IMG/VR virus record: IMGVR_UViG_3300035703_000005
Coordinates: 1-64,000 of that record
DNA length: 64,000 bases
From: a virus
Direction: 5' to 3' (one strand)
Notes under the pieces: model-generated
What the model was told of the DNA's origin: nothing
Seen by the model: the letters and a program-made list of their open reading frames with translations, nothing else
The model's database searches: none
In this document: piece after piece, positions 33,662 through 41,937 of the stretch
How the letters are laid out: each line of letters opens with the position of its first letter
Position numbering within the stretch: position 1 is the first letter of the stretch
Position numbers and translations under genes: made by a program

Positions 33662-35998
33662 ATGTCATATTTCAGAGAACTTCCAAATTTAGAATATGTC
33701 AATAGATTCAAAAATTCTGGATCTAATGATGAAACTACAATAGCAAAAAATATTTTCAAAAGACCAAAATTACGTGAAGATCTTGGTTCTATTTTTTCTT
33801 CTTTTGATTATTACTCTGTTCAGGATGGCGAAAGACCAGATCATATTTCAGATAAGGTTTATGGCGATCCTCAATATGATTGGGTCATCCTAATTGCTAA
33901 CAATATTATTAACGTTAATGATGAATGGCCTTTAAGTTCTGCTCAATTAAATGAATATTTACTCAAAAAATATCCTACAGAAGAAGAATTGCAATCAATA
34001 AGGTATTATGAAACAATAGAACTTAAAGATTCAAATGGTAGAGTCGTATTACCTGGAGGATTGATTGTAGATGAGGCTTTTTACAAAGCTCCAGAGTATG
34101 AAAGTTTGGATGAATTGCCTCCTGGAATTACCTTTCCTCCAATATTTTTAAATGGAATTGTAGCGATTACTAGTTCAGTTCTAGGAAATACAGCTAGTGA
34201 TCAATATAGTGTTCAATCGGTAATTGTCCAAAACGAAGGGAGGGGATATAAAACAACTCCTTTAGTTCAATTCTCGGAACCAACAATAACCGAACTTGCA
34301 ACCGCAACTGCAGGAATAACAAGTTTTAGTGTGAGTTCAATAGTAGGTTTAAGTACTGGAAGAGGATATAGATCTACTCCACAAGTCACCTTTTCGGAGC
34401 CTCCTATCTCAGTTCAAGCAACTGCAACCTGTTCATTGGGAACAGATTTTAATGCAAATAAAGTTGCAACAATTTCAATTACAAATAATGGTATTGGTTA
34501 TGGAGTTACTTCTCCCACTGTAACGTTTTCCTTACCACCTGAGTTCATTGTTGGAGCAACATATACAAATGAGTCCCAAAATGCAGTTGGTGATCAAATA
34601 GATGGAATGTATATTCGTTCCGATGGAATGAGATTATATACAGCTAGCACTTTCGGAACACCTTTACTAAGACAATATAGTTTTTCTACCGCTTGGAATG
34701 TAAGAACTCTGAGTTCAAGTGGAAGTCTAGATGTAAGTGACAAATTCTCATATTGTAGTGGAATAGAACTAAGTCCAGACGGTACTAGGTTATATGTGGT
34801 TGGAGGAAAAAGTGGTTCATTCTTAGTTGCACAATATAGTCTATCAAGTCCATGGACAATTTCTTCTGCTTCTTTTGTTTCCCAACTTCTTCTAACTGCT
34901 CCAGGTGGTGTTAGATTAAAATCAGATGGAACTAGGTTGTATATATTAAATTCCAATTCACCAGATAGTATTCAAGAATACGAATTATCAATTCCATGGA
35001 ACGTTAGTTCTGCATCTCTTTTAAATTCCTATAATATAGAATCTTCAACTGGTGATAATGGCATTTTGGGTTTTTCTTTTAATACAGAAGGAACCAAAAT
35101 GTTTGCGACTGGAGTTTCCAACTCTTCGATTTATGAATTTGATTTGGAAAGTTGGAACTTAAGTACATTAACTTTTAAAACACTTTTATATGTTGGTGAT
35201 AGGATTTCTAATCCTTCCGATGCATTTGTTAGTCCAAATGTAGAAAAACTACTTTCTGTCGGAGGATCTGGTGATAGACTATTTGAATACACTATAAACG
35301 TAAGGGCAAAGGGTACGGCAACAGTATTAAATAGTTCTGTCAGTCAGATTACATTAACAAATTCTGGTATAGGTTATACAGAACCACCAACTATTACAAT
35401 TTCCGCTCCATATCCATCGGTAAGAGCTCAGGGCATTTCATCAATATCTTCTGGTCATGTTTCATCAATTACGATAACTAATCCTGGTTTTGGATATATA
35501 CTATCACCGACAATCACGATAGAATCTCCTCCTGAATATAGAACAGCTTCTGGAATAGCAAGTGTAAGTGATGGAAAATTAATTTCAATTACTGTTATAG
35601 ATGGAGGGGTTAATTATGATCAACCACCAACTGTAACATTATCAGTATTACCTGAACCAGTAGTGAATGTTGAAATCAACGAAACATATTCACAAAACAA
35701 TAAAACTTGGAAATGGACTGGAAGTGAATGGCAAGAAAAAATTACAGAAGAATTTAAATTTTTAGACAATGAATTAATTGTTAATGTTTTCGGAAACGCA
35801 ATATCAAAACCAATCACTAACTATGAACATGAAATTCGAATAAATGAACAAAAAAGAGTGATTATAGTTCCAAGACCTGAATATTTAACTGGTATAGTAA
35901 AAGACCTTAAAGATATGATGAAATATGATAAAGAAGCCCCTGGAGTAATAAACTCTAAATTAAAGAGAACCTATAATCCCAAATTAACTGGAGTTTGA
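33662..35998 (+). CDS. 53: baseplate wedge gp53 with a large internal insertion
   Basis: Residues 1-110 (RELPNLEYVNRF, VQDGERPDHISDKVYGDPQY, NDEWPLSSAQLNEYLLKKYP) and the C-terminal 90 (NYEHEIRINEQKRVIIVPRP) are gp53. T4 gp53 is about 196 aa; here 778. Between the two halves are GxGY-type beta repeats (GRGYKTTP, GRGYRSTP, GIGYGVTSP) up to about 300, a propeller-like part at about 300-545 with repeated RLY units (RLYTAST, RLYVVGG, RLYILNS), and further repeats (GIGYTEPP, GFGYILSP). The insertion probably projects from the wedge. Confidence 0.85.
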   Translation: MSYFRELPNLEYVNRFKNSGSNDETTIAKNIFKRPKLREDLGSIFSSFDYYSVQDGERPDHISDKVYGDPQYDWVILIANNIINVNDEWPLSSAQLNEYLLKKYPTEEELQSIRYYETIELKDSNGRVVLPGGLIVDEAFYKAPEYESLDELPPGITFPPIFLNGIVAITSSVLGNTASDQYSVQSVIVQNEGRGYKTTPLVQFSEPTITELATATAGITSFSVSSIVGLSTGRGYRSTPQVTFSEPPISVQATATCSLGTDFNANKVATISITNNGIGYGVTSPTVTFSLPPEFIVGATYTNESQNAVGDQIDGMYIRSDGMRLYTASTFGTPLLRQYSFSTAWNVRTLSSSGSLDVSDKFSYCSGIELSPDGTRLYVVGGKSGSFLVAQYSLSSPWTISSASFVSQLLLTAPGGVRLKSDGTRLYILNSNSPDSIQEYELSIPWNVSSASLLNSYNIESSTGDNGILGFSFNTEGTKMFATGVSNSSIYEFDLESWNLSTLTFKTLLYVGDRISNPSDAFVSPNVEKLLSVGGSGDRLFEYTINVRAKGTATVLNSSVSQITLTNSGIGYTEPPTITISAPYPSVRAQGISSISSGHVSSITITNPGFGYILSPTITIESPPEYRTASGIASVSDGKLISITVIDGGVNYDQPPTVTLSVLPEPVVNVEINETYSQNNKTWKWTGSEWQEKITEEFKFLDNELIVNVFGNAISKPITNYEHEIRINEQKRVIIVPRPEYLTGIVKDLKDMMKYDKEAPGVINSKLKRTYNPKLTGV

Positions 35999-36000
35999 TA

Positions 36001-36285
36001 ATGAGTCATATAAAAGTATTTTTTATCGCAAAGATAAAAAATTTCAATGAAGAATATGAAAACTATAATAAAAATTTATTCGAAAGTGCTAAAAAAATAC
36101 CAGGATTTATTGACATTGAAAGTCAACAAATTGATGATGTTGAGATAACAATAAGTATGTGGAAAAGTAAAGATGATGTTATAAAATGGTCAAAAGATCC
36201 GGAACATGTAGAAGCAAAAAGAAAAGTTTATGATTGGTATCATTGGGTTAAAGGAATTCACTTAGAATGTGTAGATGATAATTAA
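36001..36285 (+). CDS. ABM-domain-like small protein (94 aa)
   Basis: ATG 36001 with GGAG upstream, two bases after the gp53 stop. MSHIKVFFIAKIKNF, KKIPGFIDIESQQIDD, ITISMWKSKDDVIKWSKDPE and a C-terminal WYHWVKG follow the beta-alpha-beta pattern of antibiotic-biosynthesis-monooxygenase (dimeric ferredoxin-like) proteins, in which a Trp and a His line the pocket. A role in haem or small-molecule handling is possible but not shown. Confidence 0.6.
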   Translation: MSHIKVFFIAKIKNFNEEYENYNKNLFESAKKIPGFIDIESQQIDDVEITISMWKSKDDVIKWSKDPEHVEAKRKVYDWYHWVKGIHLECVDDN

Positions 36286-36291
36286 CAAAAA

Positions 36292-36317
36292 AAATCTCCT
36301 ACCGAAGTAGGAGATTT
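36292..36317. terminator. bidirectional terminator between gp53 operon and gp32
   Basis: An 11-bp perfect stem AAATCTCCTAC/GTAGGAGATTT with a CGAA tetraloop. On the minus strand a run of eight T follows, ending gp32; the plus strand ends the gp4-gp53 operon. Confidence 0.88.
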
Positions 36318-36325
36318 AAAGTTTA

Positions 36326-37249
36326 TCAGGACTCTGCAAGTTTCTGGAAATAACTCAGAGCATCATCTGCATCTTCATCATCTTCTTCTTGAACTGCAGG
36401 TCGAGCAATTTCAAAGGAAGGAGTGGAACGTTTCGGGGCGGATTCACCACGACGTTCTGATTCCCACTGTTCGTCCTCTTCAACGGTCTCAGGATCCTGT
36501 CGTGCAGGAGCTTTTGCACCCAGAACATAATCCAGACGCTTCTTCAGTTCATCATAGGATTTGAAGTTTGATGTAGCACTGAACTCATTCAGATCATTGA
36601 GATTCTTATAGATGCGTTCCAGTTTGTCATCATCATCCAGAAGTGCAGAAGGTTTTTCAAACTCAGACTTATCGTAGTTCCAGTAACCTTCAACTTTACG
36701 AATCTTCAGTTTAAAGTTGGCACCAGTCCAGAAGTCAAAAGGATTCACAGCTTCTTCATCTGCAAACTGAGGTTGCATTGCTTCGGTAATCTTATCATAG
36801 ATTTTCTTACCGAACTTGTAGAGGAACACACGACCCTCGTTCTCAGGGTGTGCAGGATCACTCACCACATAGATGTTGGCATAGTAAGAGAGTTTGCGTT
36901 TCTGTTTCCGAGCAATCTCCTTGTCACGATCAGATCCAGAGTTCCACAGAACACGATTGTGTTCAGACACTGGATCTTTTTGTCCCAGAGTCGTCAGAGA
37001 GTTTTCGATGTACCAACCACCAGGGCCTTGGAATGCATGACTCCAAACTTGGGCCCAAGGAAGTTCACATCCTTCGGGTGCAGGGAGGAATCGGATGACT
37101 GCATAACCATTTCCGGCTTTGTCTACTTCGGGTTTCCAGAAGCGGTCATCAGCACCACCTTCTCCACTATTCAGTTTTTCGACTTGTTTGATCAGTTTTT
37201 CAGTCAGTGAACCAGCACGGGACTGTTTCTTGAGATCAGCAAAAGACAT
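36326..37249 (-). CDS. 32: single-stranded DNA-binding protein gp32
   Basis: MSFADLKKQSRAGSLTEKLI is the basic cooperative N-terminus; ANIYVVSDPAHPENEGRVFL, YKFGKKIYDKI and GANFKLKIRKVEGYWNYD are the OB-core blocks of T4 gp32; the C-terminal 60 residues are acidic, the partner-binding tail. The zinc cysteines of T4 (after WYIEN) are replaced: the corresponding stretch WYIENSLTTLGQKDPVSEHN has none, so the core is zinc-free. It coats replicating DNA and recruits gp59. Strong early promoter at 37294-37322 and a GGAG site. Confidence 0.93.
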   Translation of the reverse strand: MSFADLKKQSRAGSLTEKLIKQVEKLNSGEGGADDRFWKPEVDKAGNGYAVIRFLPAPEGCELPWAQVWSHAFQGPGGWYIENSLTTLGQKDPVSEHNRVLWNSGSDRDKEIARKQKRKLSYYANIYVVSDPAHPENEGRVFLYKFGKKIYDKITEAMQPQFADEEAVNPFDFWTGANFKLKIRKVEGYWNYDKSEFEKPSALLDDDDKLERIYKNLNDLNEFSATSNFKSYDELKKRLDYVLGAKAPARQDPETVEEDEQWESERRGESAPKRSTPSFEIARPAVQEEDDEDADDALSYFQKLAES

Positions 37250-37293
37250 TTGTATTCTCCGTATTGAGTGTATTTGGCCTTTGGGACGACTTT

Positions 37294-37322
37294 ATCTTAC
37301 ACGGGGTAGGAATGGTTGTCAA
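37294..37322 (-). promoter_or_regulatory. early promoter of gp32
   Basis: TTGACA (37317-37322), 17-nt spacer, TAAGAT (37294-37299) on the minus strand, leaving about 38 bases of leader to ATG 37249 with ACGGAG in front. The leader and the -35 lie between gp32 and the gene ending at 37336. Confidence 0.85.
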
Positions 37323-37335
37323 GCCGGAGTTTTGA

Positions 37336-37605
37336 TCAATCTTTAGGCATTTCCTCTGGATTTTCCAGAGCCACTTCAAAAAGAAGTGGGTGACACATTT
37401 CATCAATCAGATAATTAGACCATTTAAACATATCTTCGGCACTATATTCGTAATTATTATTAGCTTCTACCTGAATATATGGATCATCTTGCATAATTAA
37501 AGGAATATCATCAAAGGTAAAAGGAATTCCATTTATAAAATACATATCCACAATCTCACCTTCGTGGTAACAATATGATGAGGTGATTTTGTAGTGATAG
37601 GACAT
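37336..37605 (-). CDS. hypothetical protein (89 aa)
   Basis: ATG 37605 (MSYHYKITSS), one base before the TAA of the upstream gene. Contains GEIVDMYFINGIPFTFDDIP, a beta-hairpin-like start, then acidic helical residues. It lies between the gp59 block and gp32. Function unknown. Confidence 0.6.
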   Translation of the reverse strand: MSYHYKITSSYCYHEGEIVDMYFINGIPFTFDDIPLIMQDDPYIQVEANNNYEYSAEDMFKWSNYLIDEMCHPLLFEVALENPEEMPKD

Positions 37606-37606
37606 T

Positions 37607-37936
37607 TTACATATCTGCAATTTTGTCTAATCTTTCCAGAGAATTTTCCATCTCTGCAAATAATTGGTTAATATTATTTCCATTAAATCCCAAAAACTTT
37701 GCTGCATCTTCAATTCTTTCTTTCATTTCAAGTGCTTCTGGGTCATCAGATAAAGAGAGACGGAAGTATAAATTCTTCTGTTTCTCTAGAAAAGTTCTCA
37801 TGAGTTCAACATGTTCCTTCTTCTCTTCCTTACTCATAACAGGAGCTTTGAAGGTATCTTGAATAATTTTTTGTTGAAGTTCTTCCATCTCTTTGATGGA
37901 TTCCCTTACAATTTCGGATTGAAAGAATCCACTCAC
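37607..37936 (-). CDS. hypothetical helical protein in the gp33-gp59-gp32 block (109 aa)
   Basis: Start coupled by ATGA to gp59. Almost all helix and strongly charged (KEMEELQQKIIQDTFKAP, EALEMKERIEDAAKFLGF); a likely helical bundle. It is conserved in position in cyanophages as I recall, but I cannot assign it. Its place between gp59 and gp32 suggests a replication accessory. Confidence 0.62.
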   Translation of the reverse strand: MSGFFQSEIVRESIKEMEELQQKIIQDTFKAPVMSKEEKKEHVELMRTFLEKQKNLYFRLSLSDDPEALEMKERIEDAAKFLGFNGNNINQLFAEMENSLERLDKIADM

Positions 37937-38523
37937 AATACGATCTCCTTTAGTGTTTGTGTGTACTTTTCCTTATCAATATTTAGGAAGGACTTGTATT
38001 TTTTTATACGTAAACTGACTGATTCCCACACTGGATCCATGAGTTTTTTATCAAATTTTTTAGTAAAGTTCAGAATCATATCCATGATCACAAAGGTTTC
38101 TATGGATACAGCGTTTTGTAAATATTTTTTAAGAATTTCTGGATGAGAAGAACCTTTAATTTCAAACATCGAATCAAAGGTTTCTTTGTGTAGGAAAACT
38201 TCAGCCTCTGTCTTAAAGAGATAAAAGAGGCTTTGTGATCTTTTTAACCAGTTTGCGTAATTCTTTTCACCTGATTCAATAATTTCACCGATCCAAAGTT
38301 TAGATGGATCATCACATTCTACAAAATTAGCCAAGAAATATTGACGAATTTCATCATCGGACTTCTGACGAGACATGCGTTCAAAAAAGTAACGATCTTT
38401 TCTTTTATTGAACGATTCTTTAGAAGCCCTAGATTTTCCGCAATATTGAAAGTAATCGTAGTTTGGTTTAGTGAAATGATTTTTGAATGCCAGGTATGTT
38501 TTGTATACCTCTATTGGCGTCAT
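37933..38523 (-). CDS. 59: helicase loader gp59
   Basis: VYKTYLAFKNHFTKPNYDYF, KRKDRYFFERMSRQK, ANFVECDDPSKLWIGEI, SIETFVIMDMILNFTKKFD and a terminal LRIKKYKSFLNID correspond in order to T4 gp59. 196 against 217 aa. gp59 binds forked DNA and gp32 and loads the gp41 helicase. Coupled to the following gene. Confidence 0.85.
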   Translation of the reverse strand: MTPIEVYKTYLAFKNHFTKPNYDYFQYCGKSRASKESFNKRKDRYFFERMSRQKSDDEIRQYFLANFVECDDPSKLWIGEIIESGEKNYANWLKRSQSLFYLFKTEAEVFLHKETFDSMFEIKGSSHPEILKKYLQNAVSIETFVIMDMILNFTKKFDKKLMDPVWESVSLRIKKYKSFLNIDKEKYTQTLKEIVL

Positions 38524-38526
38524 AAA

Positions 38527-38790
38527 TCAAAAACTCAATTTTGCACGACTAGTTTTCTTTAAAAAGTTAAGTTGTGTAGCTTCACTCTTAAGTTTTTCTT
38601 TCAGGGGTTTTGAAATAAGTTTAGAAACGGATTCAAATTCTATTCCATTTTCTTCACAATAAGTGACAATAGCTTCAATATAATTAATTTTTGAAGTCAT
38701 GACTAGATATTCAATATCCTGAGCAAACTTGGACTGACAAAGAAACTTTTCCTTAATGAGTGAATTTACTTCCTCAGTTGTGTTCTGCAT
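38527..38790 (-). CDS. 33: late transcription co-activator gp33
   Basis: Start at ATG 38790 (MQNTTEEVNS), preceded by AGGA, overlapping the upstream gene by 17 bases. DIEYLVMTSKINYIEAIVTY, CEENGIEFESVSKLI, PLKEKLKSEATQLNFL match the body of T4 gp33, which bridges sigma factor gp55, RNA polymerase and the sliding clamp at late promoters. 87 aa against 112. Position next to gp59 as in T4. Confidence 0.75.
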   Translation of the reverse strand: MQNTTEEVNSLIKEKFLCQSKFAQDIEYLVMTSKINYIEAIVTYCEENGIEFESVSKLISKPLKEKLKSEATQLNFLKKTSRAKLSF

Positions 38791-39460
38791 AGGTTCCTGT
38801 TTTGTGAGTAACGTACTCTCTGATGTATTTGGTAAGAAGTTTAATATAGTAATCTTTGTTGCGTTTTTCATAAACGAAGCATTCTCCATTGTCAGCGACC
38901 ATAATTGTAATCAATTTTTTAACTGGAATACCAGTCATTTCATAATACATGCAAGCATATGCTGTTTCCTGGACAAAATAATTTTCAATCCATTCTTCAG
39001 GTTTAATTTTTTTTGAAGTCTTGAAGTCAATGACTGCGAGCTCTCCTTCGTACTCTGCGATGCAATCTACTCTACCCGCGAGTCCCAAGTAGTCACTATA
39101 AAGTGACTTTTCTAAAGCATGTATATTATTTATACGATCTAGATAAGGTTTTGCAGCAAGAAAAAGAAATTTTGTTACGGGAAGAGGATTGTACTTATCA
39201 ACATCCTCATTTAACAAATACTTTTCAACAATATCGTGAAACTTAGTTCCACGGTCTGTAGCAACTTTAGTGATCTTATTGGCTTCTTCCTCACCAACTT
39301 TTTTACGCCACTCAATGAATTTTTGTCTTCCATAAAAACTAGTTACGGAAGTAATAGAAGGATATAATTTACCAGAAGGGGTACGATAAAATCTCGTACC
39401 CTCAATCATTTCCGCTTCTAAGTCAACTTCTTCTTTTAAATAATCTAGATGAACAAACAT
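38774..39460 (-). CDS. PD-(D/E)XK (Cas4/RecB-like) exonuclease
   Basis: The nuclease motif GRVDCIAEYEGELAVIDFKT (about 129-148) has the D, D and ExK-type DFK residues; VATDRGTKFHDIVEKYLLN upstream supplies the His of motif I, and FVQETAYACMYYEMTGIPVK is the Q-x3-Y motif. This layout is that of single-domain RecB-type nucleases often annotated as exonuclease in cyanophages. Overlaps phoH by one base. Probably DNA processing or recombination. Confidence 0.78.
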   Translation of the reverse strand: MFVHLDYLKEEVDLEAEMIEGTRFYRTPSGKLYPSITSVTSFYGRQKFIEWRKKVGEEEANKITKVATDRGTKFHDIVEKYLLNEDVDKYNPLPVTKFLFLAAKPYLDRINNIHALEKSLYSDYLGLAGRVDCIAEYEGELAVIDFKTSKKIKPEEWIENYFVQETAYACMYYEMTGIPVKKLITIMVADNGECFVYEKRNKDYYIKLLTKYIREYVTHKTGTYAEHN

Positions 39461-40218
39461 TACATACCTAAAGTCAGTTTAGTAACAATATAGTTTTTGA
39501 CGAGTCCAGAACGAACGATATCATCAACTCCAAATTCAACAACAGAAAAATCATATTCCATTGCACGAATAATTTTCATGAAATCCAAAATTCCATTTTT
39601 TTCATGAGTTTTGACGAGATCAGATTGAGTTGCGTCACCACAAAAAACAATCTTACTATTCTCACCAATACGAGTAATTATACTATCTAATTCATGGAAA
39701 TTCAAGTTTTGCATTTCATCAACAAGTACGATTGCATTGTCGAGAGTAGTACCACGAATAAAACTAGTTGACCAGAATGAAATAGTTTCTTGTGCTTTTA
39801 AGTTTCCATAAAGCATTTCAAAATCAGAGTCACTTGGAAGTTCGAACATGTATTTACACATGTTTTTATATGGAATTTGATAAAGAGAAGATTTGTCTTC
39901 GTGGTCCCCTGGCAAAAATCCAATTTCACGAGTAGAGACGAGAGATCTTACAATATAAACTTTTTCATATGGAGTTCTCTCATCAAGAACATCTTTTAAT
40001 GCAAGATAAAGTCCAACAAATGTTTTTCCTGTCCCTGCTGCACCATAAGCAAAAATATTTTTGCCTTTTTTATATTCTTCAAAGAATTTAGTTTGATTAT
40101 CAGTCAATGGAGAAATATTCACCATTGAGTCTGAATTTATTGGTTTTTTACGGCGCATCTGTTTTGCGCTCATACCAATACCGATGTTACCATTAGAAGA
40201 CTTTCTTGATCTTGGCAT
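39460..40218 (-). CDS. phoH: PhoH-like P-loop ATPase
   Basis: Walker A GAAGTGKT at residues 59-66, Walker B AIVLVDEMQN about 163-172, sensor ENSKIVFCGDATQSD. 252 aa with a basic N-terminal tail (MPRSRKSSNGNI). PhoH is one of the commonest auxiliary genes in marine phages and is related to RNA-associated ATPases; its role in infection is unsettled. Coupled to the exonuclease gene. Confidence 0.92.
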   Translation of the reverse strand: MPRSRKSSNGNIGIGMSAKQMRRKKPINSDSMVNISPLTDNQTKFFEEYKKGKNIFAYGAAGTGKTFVGLYLALKDVLDERTPYEKVYIVRSLVSTREIGFLPGDHEDKSSLYQIPYKNMCKYMFELPSDSDFEMLYGNLKAQETISFWSTSFIRGTTLDNAIVLVDEMQNLNFHELDSIITRIGENSKIVFCGDATQSDLVKTHEKNGILDFMKIIRAMEYDFSVVEFGVDDIVRSGLVKNYIVTKLTLGM

Positions 40219-40219
40219 A

Positions 40220-40468
40220 CTAGATTTTCTTTACGCGAGAACCAGGTGCTTTAGAGGCTTTAGTGAGAACATCATTCCAGCCTGGATTTCTGGAAATGAG
40301 TTTGTCTTTCCACTCGCCAACTTCACCAGAACCAGGACAGGTAGATGGATCACTCCAATCTCTATCCCAGTCTGGATTGTTTTTCTTCCACTGATCCCAG
40401 TCGTGAACACTCATAGACACTTCTTTCTGTTCACCAGTGGACTTATTAATAACAGGATACGTCGCCAT
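40220..40468 (-). CDS. conserved hypothetical protein after phoH (82 aa)
   Basis: Start ATG 40468 (MATYPVINKSTGEQKEVSMS); the frame is also open upstream but without a good ATG. HDWDQWKKNNPDWDRDWSDP is the most recognisable part, and I recall this protein upstream of phoH in many cyanophages, related to FmdB-type zinc ribbons but without the cysteines. Function unknown. Confidence 0.65.
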   Translation of the reverse strand: MATYPVINKSTGEQKEVSMSVHDWDQWKKNNPDWDRDWSDPSTCPGSGEVGEWKDKLISRNPGWNDVLTKASKAPGSRVKKI

Positions 40469-40494
40469 GAGATTTACAAATTTCAATTATGATT

Positions 40495-40502
40495 TATTTA
40501 TT
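40495..40502 (-). promoter_or_regulatory. candidate late promoter
   Basis: AATAAATA on the minus strand, 27 bases ahead of ATG 40468, overlapping the stop of the 59-aa gene. Confidence 0.35.
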
Positions 40503-40677
40503 GACTGATTTCAAGTTCAGAATAGTCTAGTTTTTGGAGTTCTTCAGGTTTAATTTCTTTTGTCAAAAAATTTCCATTTTCACTATATTCTATAATATAG
40601 TTATTTTCAGTTGCATCTACAATTTTGCATGTAGTCCAAACTTTATCTTTTGATAAAGCTTGTGTTTGATAGTACAT
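40498..40677 (-). CDS. hypothetical small protein (59 aa)
   Basis: ATG 40677 behind an excellent ribosome-binding site (GAGGAGGT, five bases spacing). Product starts MYYQTQALSKDKVWTTCKIV; likely a small beta-barrel followed by an acidic helix. Unknown function. Confidence 0.68.
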   Translation of the reverse strand: MYYQTQALSKDKVWTTCKIVDATENNYIIEYSENGNFLTKEIKPEELQKLDYSELEISQ

Positions 40678-40707
40678 TTTACCTCCTCAGTGGGGTACTT
40701 GTATATA

Positions 40708-41340
40708 TCACCACTCTAGAGCCTCTGAGACTGAAGGGAATTGTTCTTTGAATACTTCCTTACAAGCTAGGGCAATCTCCATGTGTTCTTTTTGGGTTCC
40801 GTGTGCAGAACGAAGATTGATGTAATGAATCCATGAGCGGCAAGAACCGGTCATATAGATGCGTGTGGGAGTCGCCAAGGGGAGTACAAACCTAGCACAC
40901 TCCTTTGCCACCTCCGACTCAAGAAGTTCCTTGTAGAGTTCCTGGGCAGCGTCAAAATGATCTTGAATCTTTGCATACAAATGAATCTTAAGATCAATGG
41001 GAAGATCATCAATAGAATTCTGACGATTCTTGGTATCCTGACGGCGAAGTTCAGGAAGTGGAATCTCATCTCCTAAAAGATTAGTATCTGCATATCGTTG
41101 TGAAAATTCCTGGAACGTAAATGAACGGTGGCGAAGGATTTGGGCCGCGATACCGCGATTTGTTTCAATCTCAAGAGTCATAGAAGACTGTTCAAACACA
41201 GACCAATGATTATGCTTAATACAATAAGCAAGCAACTTGGCATAGTTTTCGTTGTCTTGATTCGCAGGATTAGAAACTCGCGCAATATACGCCATTGTTT
41301 TTTCTGCATCTGGAGTGATAGAAATAAGTTTTACAGTCAT
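40708..41340 (-). CDS. thyX: flavin-dependent thymidylate synthase ThyX
   Basis: 210 aa. The ThyX motif RHRSFTFQEFSQRY begins at R70, with Ser80 at the dUMP-binding position; HNHWSVFEQSSMTLEIETNR and SCRSWIHYINLRSAHGTQKE are the other FAD/nucleotide-binding blocks. It makes dTMP from dUMP using methylene-THF and FAD. Supplies thymidylate for phage DNA. Confidence 0.95.
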   Translation of the reverse strand: MTVKLISITPDAEKTMAYIARVSNPANQDNENYAKLLAYCIKHNHWSVFEQSSMTLEIETNRGIAAQILRHRSFTFQEFSQRYADTNLLGDEIPLPELRRQDTKNRQNSIDDLPIDLKIHLYAKIQDHFDAAQELYKELLESEVAKECARFVLPLATPTRIYMTGSCRSWIHYINLRSAHGTQKEHMEIALACKEVFKEQFPSVSEALEW

Positions 41341-41361
41341 TTAATTCCTCGGTCAGTAGTG

Positions 41362-41517
41362 TCAATCTTCGTCAAAAATCTCATCATAATCTGAGATGTG
41401 GTTCAAATTTTCTTTTACTTGTTTATAAGAATCTGGATCAGAATAAATCTCCATTTTTAATGCACCTACAAGTGACTCCAGATTTCTTACAATCAATTTA
41501 AGTTTTTCTTTGTCCAT
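41362..41517 (-). CDS. hypothetical acidic protein (51 aa)
   Basis: ATG 41517 to TGA 41362; begins MDKEKLKLIVRNLESLVGAL. A helical protein with a very acidic end (YDEIFDED). Lies 20 bases ahead of thyX on the same strand. Unknown function. Confidence 0.6.
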   Translation of the reverse strand: MDKEKLKLIVRNLESLVGALKMEIYSDPDSYKQVKENLNHISDYDEIFDED

Positions 41518-41556
41518 GATTATTCATAGTCTTTCACTATTTTACTACAAAAAAAA

Positions 41557-41572
41557 GGAGGTGTAAACCTCC
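41557..41572 (-). terminator. rho-independent terminator
   Basis: A 6-bp stem GGAGGT/ACCTCC with a 4-nt loop, followed on the minus strand by nine T. It ends the riboswitch-controlled mini-gene transcript eight bases after its last stop codon. Confidence 0.82.
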
Positions 41573-41580
41573 CCGAAATA

Positions 41581-41682
41581 TTAAGCAACTTGTGGTTGTT
41601 TTGCCATATTCAGTTGTGCGATTTTAAGAAAATTTTCTTTTTTTACTTTTTGTTTAAGATAGCGAACGAAATACGTATTCAT
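41581..41682 (-). CDS. mini-protein (33 aa), riboswitch operon
   Basis: ATG 41682 overlaps the stop of the 43-aa gene (ATGA) and the frame ends at 41581, eight bases before the terminator stem. Product MNTYFVRYLKQKVKKENFLK... is basic and amphipathic. Coupling, terminator and upstream promoter define a two-gene mini-operon. Unknown function. Confidence 0.6.
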   Translation of the reverse strand: MNTYFVRYLKQKVKKENFLKIAQLNMAKQPQVA

Positions 41683-41810
41683 TTTTGCGCCCCCTTTACA
41701 AACTTAACTCCACGATATGTTTCGTTATGTTGCTGAGGTTGCTGTTGCGCCTGTTGTTGACGGCGAACTTCGGTGTCATATGCGACACCGCGATATACAA
41801 CTTGTGACAT
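41679..41810 (-). CDS. mini-protein with YRGV motifs (DUF4278-like, 43 aa)
   Basis: ATG 41810 with AGGAG in front. MSQVVYRGVAYDTEVRRQQQ, a Gln-rich linker, then a second YRGVKF near the end. The YRG(V)xY motif is the mark of small cyanobacterial proteins of the DUF4278 type, which also occur behind nitrogen-responsive RNAs. It lies directly downstream of two tandem riboswitch-like elements, so its translation or transcription is probably set by the cell's glutamine level (inference). Confidence 0.7.
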   Translation of the reverse strand: MSQVVYRGVAYDTEVRRQQQAQQQPQQHNETYRGVKFVKGAQK

Positions 41811-41841
41811 TAGGTTTCTCCTTAATGGTTTAGGTTAAAGA

Positions 41842-41883
41842 GCGTTCCTTCAGTCGGCTTTTGCGTCCCATTGGGGATGAACG
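41842..41883 (-). ncRNA. glutamine-riboswitch/downstream-peptide type RNA, copy 2
   Basis: Read on the minus strand: CGTTCATC, a small hairpin CCC-AAT-GGG, GACGCAAAAGCCGACT, then GAAGGAACGC. The outer CGTTC/GAACG stem closes a three-way junction. This order of conserved bits is that of the glnA (glutamine) and downstream-peptide RNA motifs of cyanobacteria, as I remember them. 31 bases ahead of the 43-aa gene. Confidence 0.75.
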
Positions 41884-41885
41884 AT

Positions 41886-41927
41886 CCGTTCCGAGTCGGC
41901 TTACTTCCGTCGCATTAGCGATGAACG
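41886..41927 (-). ncRNA. glutamine-riboswitch type RNA, copy 1
   Basis: Minus strand: CGTTCATC, hairpin TCGC-TAAT-GCGA, GACGGAAGTAAGCCGACT, CGGAACGG. Same closing stem as copy 2 but with the GACGGAAGTA core nearer to the glnA RNA consensus. The two copies are directly adjacent (two bases apart), giving a tandem aptamer that starts about 10 bases after the -10 box. Confidence 0.75.
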
Positions 41928-41937
41928 TTAGAGGATT

